Source of the DNA: Afipia massiliensis
Lineage (GTDB): Bacteria; Pseudomonadota; Alphaproteobacteria; Rhizobiales; Xanthobacteraceae
Direction: 5' to 3'
Assembly (NCBI RefSeq): GCF_014203115.1
Contig: NZ_JACHIJ010000001.1
Coordinates: 186,001 to 250,000, forward strand
Length of the DNA: 64,000 bases
A model generated the notes under the pieces. It had not been told where the DNA came from and did not search any database. It worked only from the letters and a program-made list of their open reading frames with translations. The translations under genes were made by a program, and so were the position numbers. Positions 1 through 9,895 of the stretch are shown here, in pieces; within the stretch, counting starts at the first letter, position 1; each line of letters begins with the position of its first letter.

Positions 1-1855
1 CTGCCGACGTCGTGACGGCTCCCTTGGCAAGTCCCTGCTTCACAGCAACCGAAGCTTCGCCGTCCATAAAACAGTTGTTGGAGGCCGTGAACGGACTGCC
101 GGGGGGATTCGGAATAGATCCGCCTAACGCCGCAATATATGCGGGCGTCGGGTAGAAGCCCGATCCCGGGACACCCGCGCCGAAATTATTACAGTTCGTC
201 AGATATGCTGGCAGCGTGATTTCCTGCTGCGAGATCGAATAGCGCAGCTGCAGGTTCAAATCTTCACGCAGCTGGAAACCGAGGCGCGGGCTGAAGCCGA
301 TCGACTTCGAATCGTAGGATACGTAGTTCGAGGCGAGCTGCTTGCGCTGATAGAAGTCGAGACCCAGCGCCACGCGGTAGCCGAGCAGATAAGGCTCGAC
401 GAACGACAGCTGATAGCCCTGCGTGCGCTGGCCATACTGCACAGACGCCTTCGCATACAGGCCACGGCCCAGCAGGTTGCGCTCCGAAATACTGACTTCG
501 CCAAGGAAGCCGTCCGCCGTTGAGTAGCCGCCGGACACCGAGAAGTCGCCGGTCGACTTCTCTTCGATATCAACATTCAGAACGACCCGGTCGGTTGACG
601 AACCTGGTTCAGGGACGATCTTCACGACCTTGAAGTAGTCGAGGTTCTTCAGGCGACGCTCGGCGCGATCGACCAGCGCACGGTTGTAAGCATCGCCTTC
701 GGAAATATCGAACTCGCGGCGAATGACGTAGTCGCGGGTTCGCGTGTTGCCGCGAATGTTGATTCGCTCGATGTAGGTGCGCGGTCCTTCTTCGATCGCA
801 AACACGATCGAGACAGTGTGCGCTTCAAAGTTGCGGTCGCCACGCGGCTTCACGGTTGCGAACGCATAACCGCGGCGCGACGCCTCGATCGACATTTCCT
901 CGACCGACTTCTCAACGGCTTCGGCGTTGTAGATCGAACCCACGCTGACACGCGACAGACTGCGGAGCGAGTTGCCGTCGAACGAGGCAATGCTGGACTG
1001 GAAGTCGACAGAGCCGACACGGTACTGCTGGCCTTCCTCGATCTTGAAGGTGACGAGGAATCCCTTGCGCTCAGGATCATACTCGGTCAGCGCCGCAACG
1101 ATCTGGACGTCGGCGTAACCGTTCTTGAGGTAGTACCTGCGCAGGATATCGCGGTCGGCTTCGATGCGATCCGGGTCATAGACGTCGTTGGAAGCGAGGA
1201 AGCTGAGGAAATTGCTTTCGCGTGTCTTGATGACGTCCTTCAGCCGGTAGGACGAATAAGCCTTGTTGCCGACGAACTCGATCGACTTCACGCCGGTCTT
1301 TGCGCCTTCGGTGACTTCGAAGACCAGATCGACGCGGTTGTTCGGCTGCTCGATGATCTTGGGCTCGACCTTGACGTCGTAGCGGCCGTTGCGGCGATAT
1401 ATTTCGGTAATGCGCGCGGTGTCGGACTGAACCATCGCCCGCGACAGGGTCCCGCGCGCCTTGGACTGAACTTCGGCGATGAGCTGCTCGTCCTTGACCT
1501 TCTTGTTGCCTTCGAAAACCACACGGCCAATGACCGGGTTTTCAACGACCACAACGACCAGCCGGCCGCCCGCCTGGTTGATCTTCACGTCCTGGAACAG
1601 GCCGGTCTCGATCAGGGCCTTCAGGCCGTCGTCGATGCGGGCGCTGTCGAGGCGGCCGCTGGGGCCGGGCTTGAAGTAGGAACGGATGGTATCGGCTTCG
1701 ATCCGGCGGTTGCCTTCCACACCAATGGAAGCCGCGGTCTGGGCAACGGCCTGCGACGACACGAGCGAGGCGGTCGCCACTGCGGCAACCGGCAAAGCAA
1801 TCATGATCAGGGCGGCGGCCAAACCACCCCTTAACACTCGCAATCCAACCATCAT
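1..1855 (-). CDS. bamA: Outer membrane protein assembly factor BamA (3' end beyond window)
   Basis: Central beta-barrel subunit of the BAM complex, which folds and inserts outer-membrane proteins. About 618 N-terminal residues are visible; the end of the barrel lies off the left edge. The start is an ATG-ATG pair at 1855, followed by an export signal (hydrophobic stretch, then a VSSQAVAQT-like cleavage region). Successive POTRA-type repeats follow, each with a GN(R/K)(R/K) turn (VEGNRRIEAD near residue 45, FEGNKKVKDE, FVGNKAYSSY, IRGNTRTRDY). The barrel then starts around the FSVSGGYSTADGFLG segment. It lies downstream of rseP on the same strand, the usual alphaproteobacterial order. The 172-base rseP-bamA gap may hold a local promoter, but none is clear by eye. 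Confidence 0.95.
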   Translation of the reverse strand, partial: MMVGLRVLRGGLAAALIMIALPVAAVATASLVSSQAVAQTAASIGVEGNRRIEADTIRSYFKPGPSGRLDSARIDDGLKALIETGLFQDVKINQAGGRLVVVVVENPVIGRVVFEGNKKVKDEQLIAEVQSKARGTLSRAMVQSDTARITEIYRRNGRYDVKVEPKIIEQPNNRVDLVFEVTEGAKTGVKSIEFVGNKAYSSYRLKDVIKTRESNFLSFLASNDVYDPDRIEADRDILRRYYLKNGYADVQIVAALTEYDPERKGFLVTFKIEEGQQYRVGSVDFQSSIASFDGNSLRSLSRVSVGSIYNAEAVEKSVEEMSIEASRRGYAFATVKPRGDRNFEAHTVSIVFAIEEGPRTYIERINIRGNTRTRDYVIRREFDISEGDAYNRALVDRAERRLKNLDYFKVVKIVPEPGSSTDRVVLNVDIEEKSTGDFSVSGGYSTADGFLGEVSISERNLLGRGLYAKASVQYGQRTQGYQLSFVEPYLLGYRVALGLDFYQRKQLASNYVSYDSKSIGFSPRLGFQLREDLNLQLRYSISQQEITLPAYLTNCNNFGAGVPGSGFYPTPAYIAALGGSIPNPPGSPFTASNNCFMDGEASVAVKQGLAKGAVTTSA

Positions 1856-2027
1856 GCGCCAGGCGCCCTTGTCATTCCAAAGCCGGTCCGTTTCCGGGCC
1901 GGGAGATTCCCCAAATATTGCACTGCTTGTAGCCAATTTTGCCTAATGGGCAAACGTCCTTTCGCAGGGCAATTCCAATTTCCCAACAAGACGTTGCTGA
2001 TCGGCCACGCCTGTAAAAAAGCCTCAA

Positions 2028-3176
2028 TCAGGACGAGGCCAGATGCAGGATGTCGTTGTAGGTCGCGAACAACATCAACATCAGCACAAGCGCCAATCCG
2101 ACACGGAAACCGAGCTCCTGCGACCGCTCCGACAGCGGCTTCCCGCGAATGGCTTCGACTGCATAGAACAAAAGGTGTCCGCCATCCAGAAGCGGCACCG
2201 GAAACAGGTTCAGCAGGCCGATGGAAACCGAAAGGACCGCGGCTAGGTGAATCAGGGCCGAAAGGCCGATCGTGGCCACCTGCCCGGAGATCTGGGCGAT
2301 CCGGATCGGTCCGCCAACCTGATCCGCATTCTCCCGGCCGGTGAAAATCCCGCCGATGTACGAAACGGTGCGGTCAACGACGAACCAGGTTTCCTTGACG
2401 CCCAGCCAGACAGCGGTCGCCGGGTTCACGGGTTTGGTGACGGTGTCGCCGGGACCCGTGGCACGGGTGATTCCCAGGATACCGACCCGGTGGACGTTGC
2501 CGAAGGTATCCTTGATTTCCTTGAGCTGAGGCGTTCCGTTCAGCTTTACGGTTTCGTCACCGCGCTTGACGGTGAACACCAGCGGCGTACCCGCCTTGGT
2601 GCTGACGATACGCTGCATCTCGGTGAAGCTTTCGATCGCGTCGCCGTTGATCCCCGTCACGATGTCGCCGGGCTTGAACCCTGCGGCCGCAGCGGCGCTG
2701 TTTTCCTGAATGGAATCGACGCGCGCGGTCTGGCTCGGCTTGCCGAAGAACGTGAAGAGCGCGGCGAAAATCACGATCGCGAGCAGGAAGTTCGCGATCG
2801 GCCCCGCAGCCACGATGGCCGCGCGAGCACCAACCCCCTTGTGATGGAAGCTGACCTTGCGCTCGTCGGCCGTCATGCCCTGGAGCGCGTCGGCGGACGG
2901 CGTGCTGGCTTCGGACTCGTCGCCAAAAAACTTGACGTAGCCGCCGAGCGGAATGGCCGAAACCTTCCAGCGGGTGCCGTGACGGTCGTTGAAACCGAAC
3001 AGTTCCGGACCGAACCCGAGCGAGAACGTTAAGACCTTCACCCCGGCCCAGCGGGCGACGAGGAAATGGCCAAGCTCATGGAAGAAGACAACGATGGTCA
3101 GGACAAACAGGAAGGGAATGATGTAGCCGATCAGGCCATGACTCAACGTATTGAAACCACTCAGGAAAAAATCCAC
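2028..3176 (-). CDS. rseP: Site-2 protease RseP (zinc metalloprotease, M50)
   Basis: Intramembrane zinc protease that cleaves anti-sigma factors and spent signal peptides in the inner membrane. HELGH is at residues 33-37 (zinc ligands H33 and H37, catalytic E34) inside the first transmembrane helix. A PDZ segment follows (VTGINGDAI region), and LLDGGHL near the C-terminus supplies the third zinc ligand. The chosen start is GTG at 3176 because GAGGGA lies 7 bases upstream and the protein then begins VDFFLSGF, as expected for the family. The frame stays open to a TTG at 3218, adding 14 residues without a clear ribosome site. The gene follows dxr by 46 bases and precedes bamA, fitting an envelope-maintenance operon. 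Confidence 0.93.
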   Translation of the reverse strand: MDFFLSGFNTLSHGLIGYIIPFLFVLTIVVFFHELGHFLVARWAGVKVLTFSLGFGPELFGFNDRHGTRWKVSAIPLGGYVKFFGDESEASTPSADALQGMTADERKVSFHHKGVGARAAIVAAGPIANFLLAIVIFAALFTFFGKPSQTARVDSIQENSAAAAAGFKPGDIVTGINGDAIESFTEMQRIVSTKAGTPLVFTVKRGDETVKLNGTPQLKEIKDTFGNVHRVGILGITRATGPGDTVTKPVNPATAVWLGVKETWFVVDRTVSYIGGIFTGRENADQVGGPIRIAQISGQVATIGLSALIHLAAVLSVSIGLLNLFPVPLLDGGHLLFYAVEAIRGKPLSERSQELGFRVGLALVLMLMLFATYNDILHLASS

Positions 3177-3222
3177 AACCCAATCCCTCACCAGCAGGCC
3201 GTCCGGCCCGATCCCCAACGCT

Positions 3223-4446
3223 CTAGGATGCCTTTAAGGCAATTTGAGGCAAGAGGGTGACCGCACTATTTCGTGCATCATGGTCAACGGAAATCGCGTC
3301 GTCGGCTGACGTCAGCGGCGCGAGATTCCCTGCCCGCACCCAGTTGTTCATGGTCGCCTCGACGAGCTGTGCGATGCCGCCAAACCGGATTTTCTGGGCG
3401 ACAAAAGCCGCCACAGCGACTTCGTTCGCCGCGTTATAGACGGTCGTTGCGCCATTGCCCGTGCGCAGCGCGTCATAGGCGAGTTTCAGTCCGGGGAACC
3501 TGTCGTAGTCCGGCGCCTCGAAGGTCAGCGAGCCGATTTTCGCGAGATCCAGCGCCGCGGCACGTCCCACGATGCGATCCGGCCAGCCGAGGCAATGCGC
3601 AATCGGCGTGCGCATGTCGGGCGTGCCGAGCTGCGCCATCACGGAACGATCCGAAAATTCTACCATGCCGTGTACGATGGACTGCGGATGCACCAGCACA
3701 TCGATTTCATCCGGCGACAAGGCGAACAGATAGGAGGCTTCGATCACCTCCAGTCCCTTGTTCATCATCGATGCGGAATCGATGGTGATTTTCTGGCCCA
3801 TGCTCCAGTTCGGATGCTTCAGCGCCTGCGCCAAAGTGGCCTGCGCGATGTCGGCCGCTTTCCAGGTGCGGAACGGCCCGCCGGACGCGGTGATGATGAC
3901 GCGAACCAGCTCTTCGCGGTTGCCGGATGCGAGCGCCTGAAACAGCGCGTTGTGCTCGGAATCCGCAGGCAGAATGCACGCGCCCGCTTTCGCGGCACGG
4001 TCCATGAAGAAGTCACCGGCGCAAACGAGACATTCCTTGTTGGCGAGCGCGATCGTCGCGCCGCGATCCGCTGCCGCGAGCGCGGGCTTCAAACCCGCCG
4101 CTCCGCTGATCGCAGCCATCACCCAGTCCGCCGGACGCTCGGCTGCCTCGATGATGGCGCTTTCGCCTGCGCCGTACGCAATGTTCGTTCCGGCGAGCGC
4201 GTCCCGCAATTCACCGAGCTTCGACGCATCGGCCACGGCGACAAACCGCGCGCCGAATTCCTTCGCGAGATTGGCCAGTCCCTCGACATTGCTGTTGGCT
4301 GTCAGCGCTTCGACCTGATAGCGCTCGGGCGACGCCCGCAGCAGATCCATCGTGCTGTCGCCGATCGACCCGGTGGCGCCGAGCACCGTAATGGTCCGCA
4401 CCGCGGAGGCTGCGGCCCTGTTGTTACGCAACGGAACAGCGTTCAT
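3223..4446 (-). CDS. dxr: 1-deoxy-D-xylulose 5-phosphate reductoisomerase
   Basis: Second enzyme of the MEP isoprenoid pathway: NADPH-dependent conversion of DXP to 2-C-methyl-D-erythritol 4-phosphate in the cytoplasm. The 407-residue product has the NADPH-binding [10 protein letters not shown] near residue 25, [10 protein letters not shown], the metal-site SEHNALFQ and the NKGLEVIEA motif. The start is the ATG at 4446 (MNAVPLRNN), 4 bases after the cdsA stop. The frame is open for another 125 codons upstream, but that part lies over cdsA in another frame and has no family similarity. The gene sits between cdsA and rseP in the canonical cluster. Confidence 0.95.
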   Translation of the reverse strand: MNAVPLRNNRAAASAVRTITVLGATGSIGDSTMDLLRASPERYQVEALTANSNVEGLANLAKEFGARFVAVADASKLGELRDALAGTNIAYGAGESAIIEAAERPADWVMAAISGAAGLKPALAAADRGATIALANKECLVCAGDFFMDRAAKAGACILPADSEHNALFQALASGNREELVRVIITASGGPFRTWKAADIAQATLAQALKHPNWSMGQKITIDSASMMNKGLEVIEASYLFALSPDEIDVLVHPQSIVHGMVEFSDRSVMAQLGTPDMRTPIAHCLGWPDRIVGRAAALDLAKIGSLTFEAPDYDRFPGLKLAYDALRTGNGATTVYNAANEVAVAAFVAQKIRFGGIAQLVEATMNNWVRAGNLAPLTSADDAISVDHDARNSAVTLLPQIALKAS

Positions 4447-4450
4447 CACA

Positions 4451-5305
4451 TCACCAAACCATGAAACCGCGACCGACGCCATCGAGGCCGCCGCGCATAA
4501 AACCAATGAGAGCGGCGAAAACAATCGCCGCAACGAAACCGTCGAGCCGGTCCAGCAAGCCGCCGTGACCGGGAATGATGTGGCTCGAGTCCTTGACGTC
4601 GAAACGGCGCTTGATCGCGGATTCGAACAGGTCGCCGAGTTGCGAAACAATCGACAGCACTGCGCCGAGCAGAAGCAGTGCAAGCATGCCGCCGAAACCA
4701 AGCCATGCGAATACCGCGGCAACGAAAAGGGCGAGTACCAGTCCGCCAATCGCGCCCGCCCATGTCTTCTTCGGGCTGACGCGCGGCCAAAGTTTCGGTC
4801 CGCCAATGCCGCGTCCCGCAAAGTATCCGCCGATGTCGGTCACCCAGACGACCAGAAGCACGAACATCAGCGCGACGAATCCGAAGTCAGCGTCGCGTCG
4901 GACAACAATCGCAGCCAATAGCGCCGCAGCGGCATAAACCAGTCCGCTTGCAACCCAGCCGCGCTGTCCGCGTCCGGCAACGGCGGCAAGCGCGATCCCC
5001 ACAGCCACGATCCCGAGTGCGAGGTCCGTCCGTCGCATCATCAGACACACGCCGGCAATCGCCAGCGCGGTTATTCCTGCTGCGACGGCCAGCCGGTTAC
5101 CGGATGCGCCGACGATCATCAGCCATTCGAAATACAGCAACGCGGCAGCCGCGATCACGATGCAGGCCCATGGCCAGCCGCCGATCCACGCAATCGCAAT
5201 GGTCAGCGGAGCCATGACCAGCGCCGCAACGACGCGCATGAAGAGATTGCTCGAGCCTTTGGCAGTCTCCGGTGTCGCTGGCGTATCCGGGGCCACGCCG
5301 CTCAC
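4451..5305 (-). CDS. cdsA: Phosphatidate cytidylyltransferase
   Basis: Makes CDP-diacylglycerol from phosphatidate and CTP at the inner membrane, the branch point of phospholipid synthesis. The 284-residue protein has many hydrophobic segments and, toward the C-terminus, the family signature [12 protein letters not shown] ... [16 protein letters not shown] ... [12 protein letters not shown]. The start is GTG at 5305, overlapping the uppS TGA in a GTGA junction, so translation is probably coupled. An upstream extension of the open frame lies over uppS and is not expected to be coding. Confidence 0.94.
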   Translation of the reverse strand: MSGVAPDTPATPETAKGSSNLFMRVVAALVMAPLTIAIAWIGGWPWACIVIAAAALLYFEWLMIVGASGNRLAVAAGITALAIAGVCLMMRRTDLALGIVAVGIALAAVAGRGQRGWVASGLVYAAAALLAAIVVRRDADFGFVALMFVLLVVWVTDIGGYFAGRGIGGPKLWPRVSPKKTWAGAIGGLVLALFVAAVFAWLGFGGMLALLLLGAVLSIVSQLGDLFESAIKRRFDVKDSSHIIPGHGGLLDRLDGFVAAIVFAALIGFMRGGLDGVGRGFMVW

Positions 5306-6072
5306 GATCCGGTCTTTGCGACGTTCTTGGCGATCAGGCCGCCGAAACGCCGCTCGCGGGTGGCGTATTCGGCAATCGCGCCTTCCAGCGCGGCCTTGTC
5401 GAAATCCGGCCAGTGAATCGGAACGAACACCAACTCGCTGTAAGCCGCCTGCCACATCAGGAAATTCGACAGCCGCTGCTCGCCGCTGGTGCGGATGATC
5501 AGATCCGGATCGGGAATGTCCGAGGTGTCGAGATAGCTGCCGAGCACGTCGGTCGTGATCGTCGCCGGATCGCGCTTGCCTTCCGCGACTTCGCGCGCAA
5601 GCCGCTGCGCCGCGTTGGCGATCTCCTGCCGCGATCCATAGTTGAACGCGACGACAAGCGTCAGCCGCGTGTTGTTTCGCGTCAGGTCCTCGGCTTCATT
5701 CAGAAGAGTGCAGATATCGGACTCGAGTCCGCCGCGCTCACCGATCACCCGAACGCGGACGCCATCGGCGTGCAGCGTCGCAAGATCGTTGCGGATGAAG
5801 CGCCGCAGCAGGCCGAACAGATCGCCTATCTCGCTCGCAGGCCGCGACCAGTTCTCGGAACTGAACGAAAAGATCGTGAGATAGGAAATCCCGAGTTCGC
5901 CCGTCGCGCGCACCACCTTGCGGAGCGCATCGACGCCGCGGCGATGACCTTCGGCGCGGGGCAGTCCCCTCGCCGCCGCCCAGCGTCCGTTGCCATCCAT
6001 GATGATCGCAACATGCCGCGGCGCATCGGCACGATCCGATTCCTCTGGCTTTGGCATGGCGCCGTTCGACAT
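5302..6072 (-). CDS. uppS: Isoprenyl (undecaprenyl) diphosphate synthase
   Basis: Cis-prenyltransferase that makes the C55 lipid carrier for peptidoglycan and O-antigen synthesis. The 256-residue product starts [12 protein letters not shown] and has the substrate-binding [13 protein letters not shown] near residue 25, then FSSENWSRP and [15 protein letters not shown], all diagnostic. The start is the ATG at 6072, 10 bases after the frr stop; MPKPEES, five codons later, is an alternative. Longer upstream extensions lie inside frr and were discarded. The stop overlaps the cdsA start. Confidence 0.95.
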   Translation of the reverse strand: MSNGAMPKPEESDRADAPRHVAIIMDGNGRWAAARGLPRAEGHRRGVDALRKVVRATGELGISYLTIFSFSSENWSRPASEIGDLFGLLRRFIRNDLATLHADGVRVRVIGERGGLESDICTLLNEAEDLTRNNTRLTLVVAFNYGSRQEIANAAQRLAREVAEGKRDPATITTDVLGSYLDTSDIPDPDLIIRTSGEQRLSNFLMWQAAYSELVFVPIHWPDFDKAALEGAIAEYATRERRFGGLIAKNVAKTGS

Positions 6073-6082
6073 TCGCGATCTC

Positions 6083-6646
6083 TTAAACCGTGAGAATTTC
6101 TTTTTCCTTGGTCGCAAGCGCCTTGTCGACGTCAGCGATGGCAGCATCGGTCGCCTTCTGAACCTCGTTCGAAAGGCGCTTCTCATCGTCTTCTGAGATC
6201 TGATGATCCTTCTCAAGCTTCTTGAGTACATCAAGGCCGTCGCGGCGCACGTGGCGCACGGCAACGCGTGCAGCCTCGGTGTACTTGTGTGCGACCTTCA
6301 CCAGTTCCTTGCGGCGCTCTTCGTTGAGTTCGGGAATTCGCAGGCGGATGACCTGGCCTTCGGTCGCCGGGCTGAGACCGAGGTTCGAGTTGACGATGGC
6401 CGTTTCGACAGCCTTCACCATCGACTTGTCCCAGACCTGAACCGAGATCAGACGCGGTTCCGGCACGCTGACCGTCGCGACCTGATTGAGCGGCATGTGA
6501 CTGCCATAGGCCTCGACTTGCACGGGCTCGACCATCGACGCAGAAGCACGGCCGGTACGCAGTCCGCCGAGTTCGTGCTTGAGGGCGTTGATCGCGCCCT
6601 CCATCCGGCGCTTCAGATCGTTGATATCGAAATTCCCGGCGGCCAT
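6083..6646 (-). CDS. frr: Ribosome recycling factor
   Basis: Splits post-termination ribosomes together with EF-G. The 187-residue product matches the family along its full length: N-terminal [14 protein letters not shown], central [20 protein letters not shown], and the C-terminal helical bundle with [20 protein letters not shown] and [15 protein letters not shown]. The start is an ATG at 6646 behind a GGGAG-type ribosome site. It follows pyrH by about 108 bases, the normal order in this cluster. Confidence 0.96.
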   Translation of the reverse strand: MAAGNFDINDLKRRMEGAINALKHELGGLRTGRASASMVEPVQVEAYGSHMPLNQVATVSVPEPRLISVQVWDKSMVKAVETAIVNSNLGLSPATEGQVIRLRIPELNEERRKELVKVAHKYTEAARVAVRHVRRDGLDVLKKLEKDHQISEDDEKRLSNEVQKATDAAIADVDKALATKEKEILTV

Positions 6647-6754
6647 GCGATGGTACTCCCTTCAAGTCTGATGCGGCTCAACGTCTCGGCCGCATCGCGT
6701 ATCTTATTGTTCAGGCTCAAATTTTCCGCTTACGCGCTCCGGAATCGCAGCGCG

Positions 6755-7471
6755 TCAACCAGCGACAATCGTGCTCTTGCCCTTGCCGGCCAGCACGGCA
6801 CCGATCGACCCCGGTTCCGCAATCGAGAACACGATGATAGGCAACGACGTCTCGCGGGCAAGCGCGAAGGCCGTCGCGTCCATCACCTTATAGCCGCCTT
6901 CCACCGCCTGCGAATGGCTCAGACGTTCGAATCGCTTGGCGGCTGGATCCTTCTTCGGATCGGCGCTGTAGACACCGTCCACGTTGGTGGCCTTGAGAAC
7001 CGCCTGCGCGCCGATCTCGGCCGCGCGCAAGACCGCAGTGGTGTCGGTCGTGAAATATGGATTGCCGGTGCCGCCGGCGAGCACGACGATGCGCCCCTCG
7101 GCGAGATACCGGTGAGCCGCGCTGCGCGTGAACAGTTCGCAGACCTGCGGCATGACGAAAGCCGACAGCACACGCGCCGACTGACCCTTGCGCTCGAGCG
7201 CCGATTCCAGCGCGAGACAGTTCATGATGGTGGCCAGCATGCCCATCGTGTCGCCGGTGGTGCGGGACACACCACGGGAGGAGACCTCAACGCCGCGGAA
7301 AATATTACCGCCGCCGACGACGACGGCGATCTCAACGCCGAGTTCACGGGCCTTGATGAGGTCGCCGGCGATCCGGTCGATGGTGGGCTGGTGAATACCG
7401 AAGGACTGGTCTCCGGCGAGATACTCGCCGGACACCTTGACCACAACACGTCGATAAGCCGGTTCACCCAT
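6755..7471 (-). CDS. pyrH: Uridylate (UMP) kinase
   Basis: Phosphorylates UMP to UDP. It is a hexameric bacterial enzyme of the amino-acid kinase fold, regulated by GTP and UTP in studied relatives. Visible motifs are the N-terminal [37 protein letters not shown], the [13 protein letters not shown] segment and [11 protein letters not shown]. The start used is the ATG at 7471 (MGEPAYRR, 238 residues), the usual family beginning; a GTG four codons upstream at 7483 is also open. It is preceded by tsf (96 bases) and followed by frr. Confidence 0.95.
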   Translation of the reverse strand: MGEPAYRRVVVKVSGEYLAGDQSFGIHQPTIDRIAGDLIKARELGVEIAVVVGGGNIFRGVEVSSRGVSRTTGDTMGMLATIMNCLALESALERKGQSARVLSAFVMPQVCELFTRSAAHRYLAEGRIVVLAGGTGNPYFTTDTTAVLRAAEIGAQAVLKATNVDGVYSADPKKDPAAKRFERLSHSQAVEGGYKVMDATAFALARETSLPIIVFSIAEPGSIGAVLAGKGKSTIVAG

Positions 7472-7567
7472 GCGATCGCTCACTCTTTCGAATTGAGCAC
7501 ACTCCGCAAGACAAGGATTGCCCGTTGCTGAATGCGCTCAGGATTCCGATTGGCGCGCGTCGTGTCG

Positions 7568-8491
7568 TTACCCCTGCCCGGCAGCGGCTGCGACTTCAGC
7601 AGCGAAATCGGATTCCTGCTTCTCGATTCCCTCGCCGAGAGCATAGCGCACAAATCCGGTCAGCTTGATAGGCGCGCCGACTTTGCCCTCAGCATCCTTC
7701 ACAGCCTGCGCCACGGTCTTGGCGTTGTCGTGAATGAACGCCTGCTCCAGCAGGGTCACTTCCTTGTAGTAGGTCTTCAGACCCGATTCGACGATCTTCG
7801 CAATCATGGCGTCCGGCTTGCCCTGCTGACGGTACTTGTCGGCCATGACGTCCTTCTCGCGGCGCACAACCTCGGGATCGAGGCTTGCGGCATCGAGCGC
7901 CTGCGGATTGGCGGCAGCGACGTGCATCGCGATCTGACGGCCGAGGGTCGCCAGTTCATCCTTCGCGCCGGTCGACTCGAGCGCGACGAGCACGCCCATC
8001 TTCCCGAGGCCGTCGAACACGGCATTGTGGATGTAGCTCGCGATCACGCCATCGCTGACCGAGAGTTCGGCCGCGCGGCGCAGCGTCATGTTTTCGCCGA
8101 TGGTGGCGATTGCGTCGGCGATCGCGCGCTCGACGGTGATGTCGCCGACCTTGGCAGCCTTGATCTTCTCGACATCGGTGCCGGTCTTGAGCGCAACCTG
8201 ACCCACCATCTTCACGAGGCCCTGGAACTGTTCATTGCGCGCGACGAAGTCGGTCTCGGAGTTGACCTCGACGACAACGCCCTTGGTGCCTGCGGTGATG
8301 GCTGCGATCAGGCCTTCCGCAGCAACGCGGCCGGCCTTCTTGGCGGCCTTCGAAAGGCCCTTCTTGCGCAGCCAGTCGATGGCGGCTTCCATGTCGCCGC
8401 TGGTCTCGTTCAGCGCCTGCTTGCAGTCCATCATGCCTACGCCGGTCTTCTCGCGCAGATCCTTGACCATCGCTGCAGTGATCGTTGCCAT
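7568..8491 (-). CDS. tsf: Translation elongation factor Ts
   Basis: Nucleotide-exchange factor for EF-Tu. The 307-residue product starts [24 protein letters not shown] and contains the UBA-like N-terminal domain with the [12 protein letters not shown] core, then [12 protein letters not shown], the part that contacts EF-Tu. Length is normal. The gene lies 171 bases downstream of rpsB, the near-universal bacterial pairing. Confidence 0.97.
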   Translation of the reverse strand: MATITAAMVKDLREKTGVGMMDCKQALNETSGDMEAAIDWLRKKGLSKAAKKAGRVAAEGLIAAITAGTKGVVVEVNSETDFVARNEQFQGLVKMVGQVALKTGTDVEKIKAAKVGDITVERAIADAIATIGENMTLRRAAELSVSDGVIASYIHNAVFDGLGKMGVLVALESTGAKDELATLGRQIAMHVAAANPQALDAASLDPEVVRREKDVMADKYRQQGKPDAMIAKIVESGLKTYYKEVTLLEQAFIHDNAKTVAQAVKDAEGKVGAPIKLTGFVRYALGEGIEKQESDFAAEVAAAAGQG

Positions 8492-8623
8492 CGTGGGATG
8501 TCCTTTGCCTGTGCGGGCCGCGCGGCGCAGCGTGTGCTGGCAAGCCGGATTCGACGCGCAGGATTTACATATAAGCTTGCGCGTAATCTGGTCGCAGAAC
8601 CAATACGCGCCGTCGGGGGAAGT

Positions 8624-8647
8624 CGCGGCCGGAATGAACCGGCCGCG
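8624..8647 (-). promoter_or_regulatory. GC-rich hairpin between rpsB and tsf
   Basis: CGCGGCCGG and CCGGCCGCG form a perfect 9-base-pair stem around a 6-base loop, starting 16 bases after the rpsB stop. There is no U-tract after it, so it may act as a partial terminator/attenuator or as an RNA-stabilising end rather than a full terminator. rpsB-tsf attenuation is known in other bacteria; the role here is inferred. Confidence 0.45.
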
Positions 8648-8662
8648 CGATACGTATAAGGC

Positions 8663-9658
8663 TTATTCCGCTTCCGCGGTCAGCGCCTTCGACTGGGCAA
8701 CCCAGCCGTCGGCACGCGCCGGAAGACCGACTTCTTCGCCGATCTTGTGGGCGGTATCGTGATCGAGTTCGGCAAGCTGCCAGTAGTGGAAGATGCCTAG
8801 GTCGTTGAACTTCTTCTCGATCGCGCCGGACACACCGGTGAGCTTCTTGAGGTCGTCGGCAACGCCGCGCGGACCGGCAAGGCCCTGGAAGCCTTCCGAC
8901 TTCGCAGGCGCGACAGCTTCCGGAACAGGGTTGGCCATTGCGCCGATGTCGATGCCAGCACCGCCCTGGGCACGCGAAATGCCGTCGATCACCGCGCGCG
9001 CGATGAGATCGCAATACAGCGAGATCGCACGGCCGGCGTCGTCGTTGCCGGGAACCACGTAGGTGATGCCCTTCGGATCGCAATTGGTATCGACGATCGC
9101 GGCCACCGGGATGTTAAGGCGCTGGGCCTCCTGGATCGCGATGTCTTCCTTGTTGGTGTCGATCACGAAGATCAGGTCGGGCAAGCCGCCCATGTCCTTG
9201 ATGCCGCCGAGCGAGCGGTCGAGCTTGTCGCGCTCACGCGTCAGCGTAAGGCGCTCTTTCTTGGTGTACTGATGGCCTTCGCCCGAACCCAGCATCTCGT
9301 CGAGCTGGCGCAGACGCTTGATCGAACCGGAAACGGTCTTCCAGTTGGTCAGCGTGCCGCCGAGCCAGCGCGAGTTGACGAAGTACTGCGCAGAGCGCTT
9401 CGCGGCTTCCGCCACGCCGTCCTGTGCCTGGCGCTTGGTGCCGACGAACAGCACGCGACCGCCCTTGGCGACGGTGTCGCTGACAGCCTGCAGCGCGCGG
9501 TGAAGCAGCGGCACGGTCTGCGCGAGATCGATGATGTGAATGTTGTTGCGGGCACCGAAGATGTAATCCGCCATCTTCGGATTCCATCGGTGGGACTGGT
9601 GACCAAAGTGCACGCCAGCTTCAAGGAGCTGACGCATAGAAAATTCAGGAAGCGCCAT
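8663..9658 (-). CDS. rpsB: 30S ribosomal protein S2
   Basis: Small-subunit protein needed for S1 binding. It starts [29 protein letters not shown] and contains [47 protein letters not shown] and the [23 protein letters not shown] core. At 331 residues it has a C-terminal extension of some 80 residues relative to the E. coli protein (ending in a [18 protein letters not shown]-like domain), a common alphaproteobacterial feature. It is the first gene of the rpsB-to-bamA cluster; its promoter should lie in 9659-9830. Confidence 0.97.
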   Translation of the reverse strand: MALPEFSMRQLLEAGVHFGHQSHRWNPKMADYIFGARNNIHIIDLAQTVPLLHRALQAVSDTVAKGGRVLFVGTKRQAQDGVAEAAKRSAQYFVNSRWLGGTLTNWKTVSGSIKRLRQLDEMLGSGEGHQYTKKERLTLTRERDKLDRSLGGIKDMGGLPDLIFVIDTNKEDIAIQEAQRLNIPVAAIVDTNCDPKGITYVVPGNDDAGRAISLYCDLIARAVIDGISRAQGGAGIDIGAMANPVPEAVAPAKSEGFQGLAGPRGVADDLKKLTGVSGAIEKKFNDLGIFHYWQLAELDHDTAHKIGEEVGLPARADGWVAQSKALTAEAE

Positions 9659-9830
9659 AGTTCAATTCTCCGGTTGGTTCCTCCGGAAGCGTGTGAGCAA
9701 GACAAGCCAACGACAAAAGTCACGAATGACAAAAGTACTTGGCCCGGTTGCCACCGGACGGCTTTTTAGAGCCATGCTTCCGTGTGAGATGCGCGGCTTA
9801 TACCCACGCCACCTTGGTTAAGCAAGCAAA

Positions 9831-9852
9831 TCCGGCCGACTTTGCGGCCGGA
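9831..9852 (-). terminator. Probable terminator of the caspase-fold gene
   Basis: TCCGGCCG and CGGCCGGA form an 8-base-pair stem with a 6-base loop, 43 bases past the stop at 9896. On the minus strand it is followed by the T-rich ATTTGCTTGCTT. The T-tract is broken, so strength is uncertain. Confidence 0.5.
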
Positions 9853-9895
9853 AGCTGCCGATTTCAGCGAAGCGCTCGCCGGCGTCGCGCTCCTC

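Noticed and set aside
3223-4821. 532-residue version of Dxr
   Set aside because: The first 125 residues overlap cdsA out of frame and resemble nothing; the family start is at 4446.
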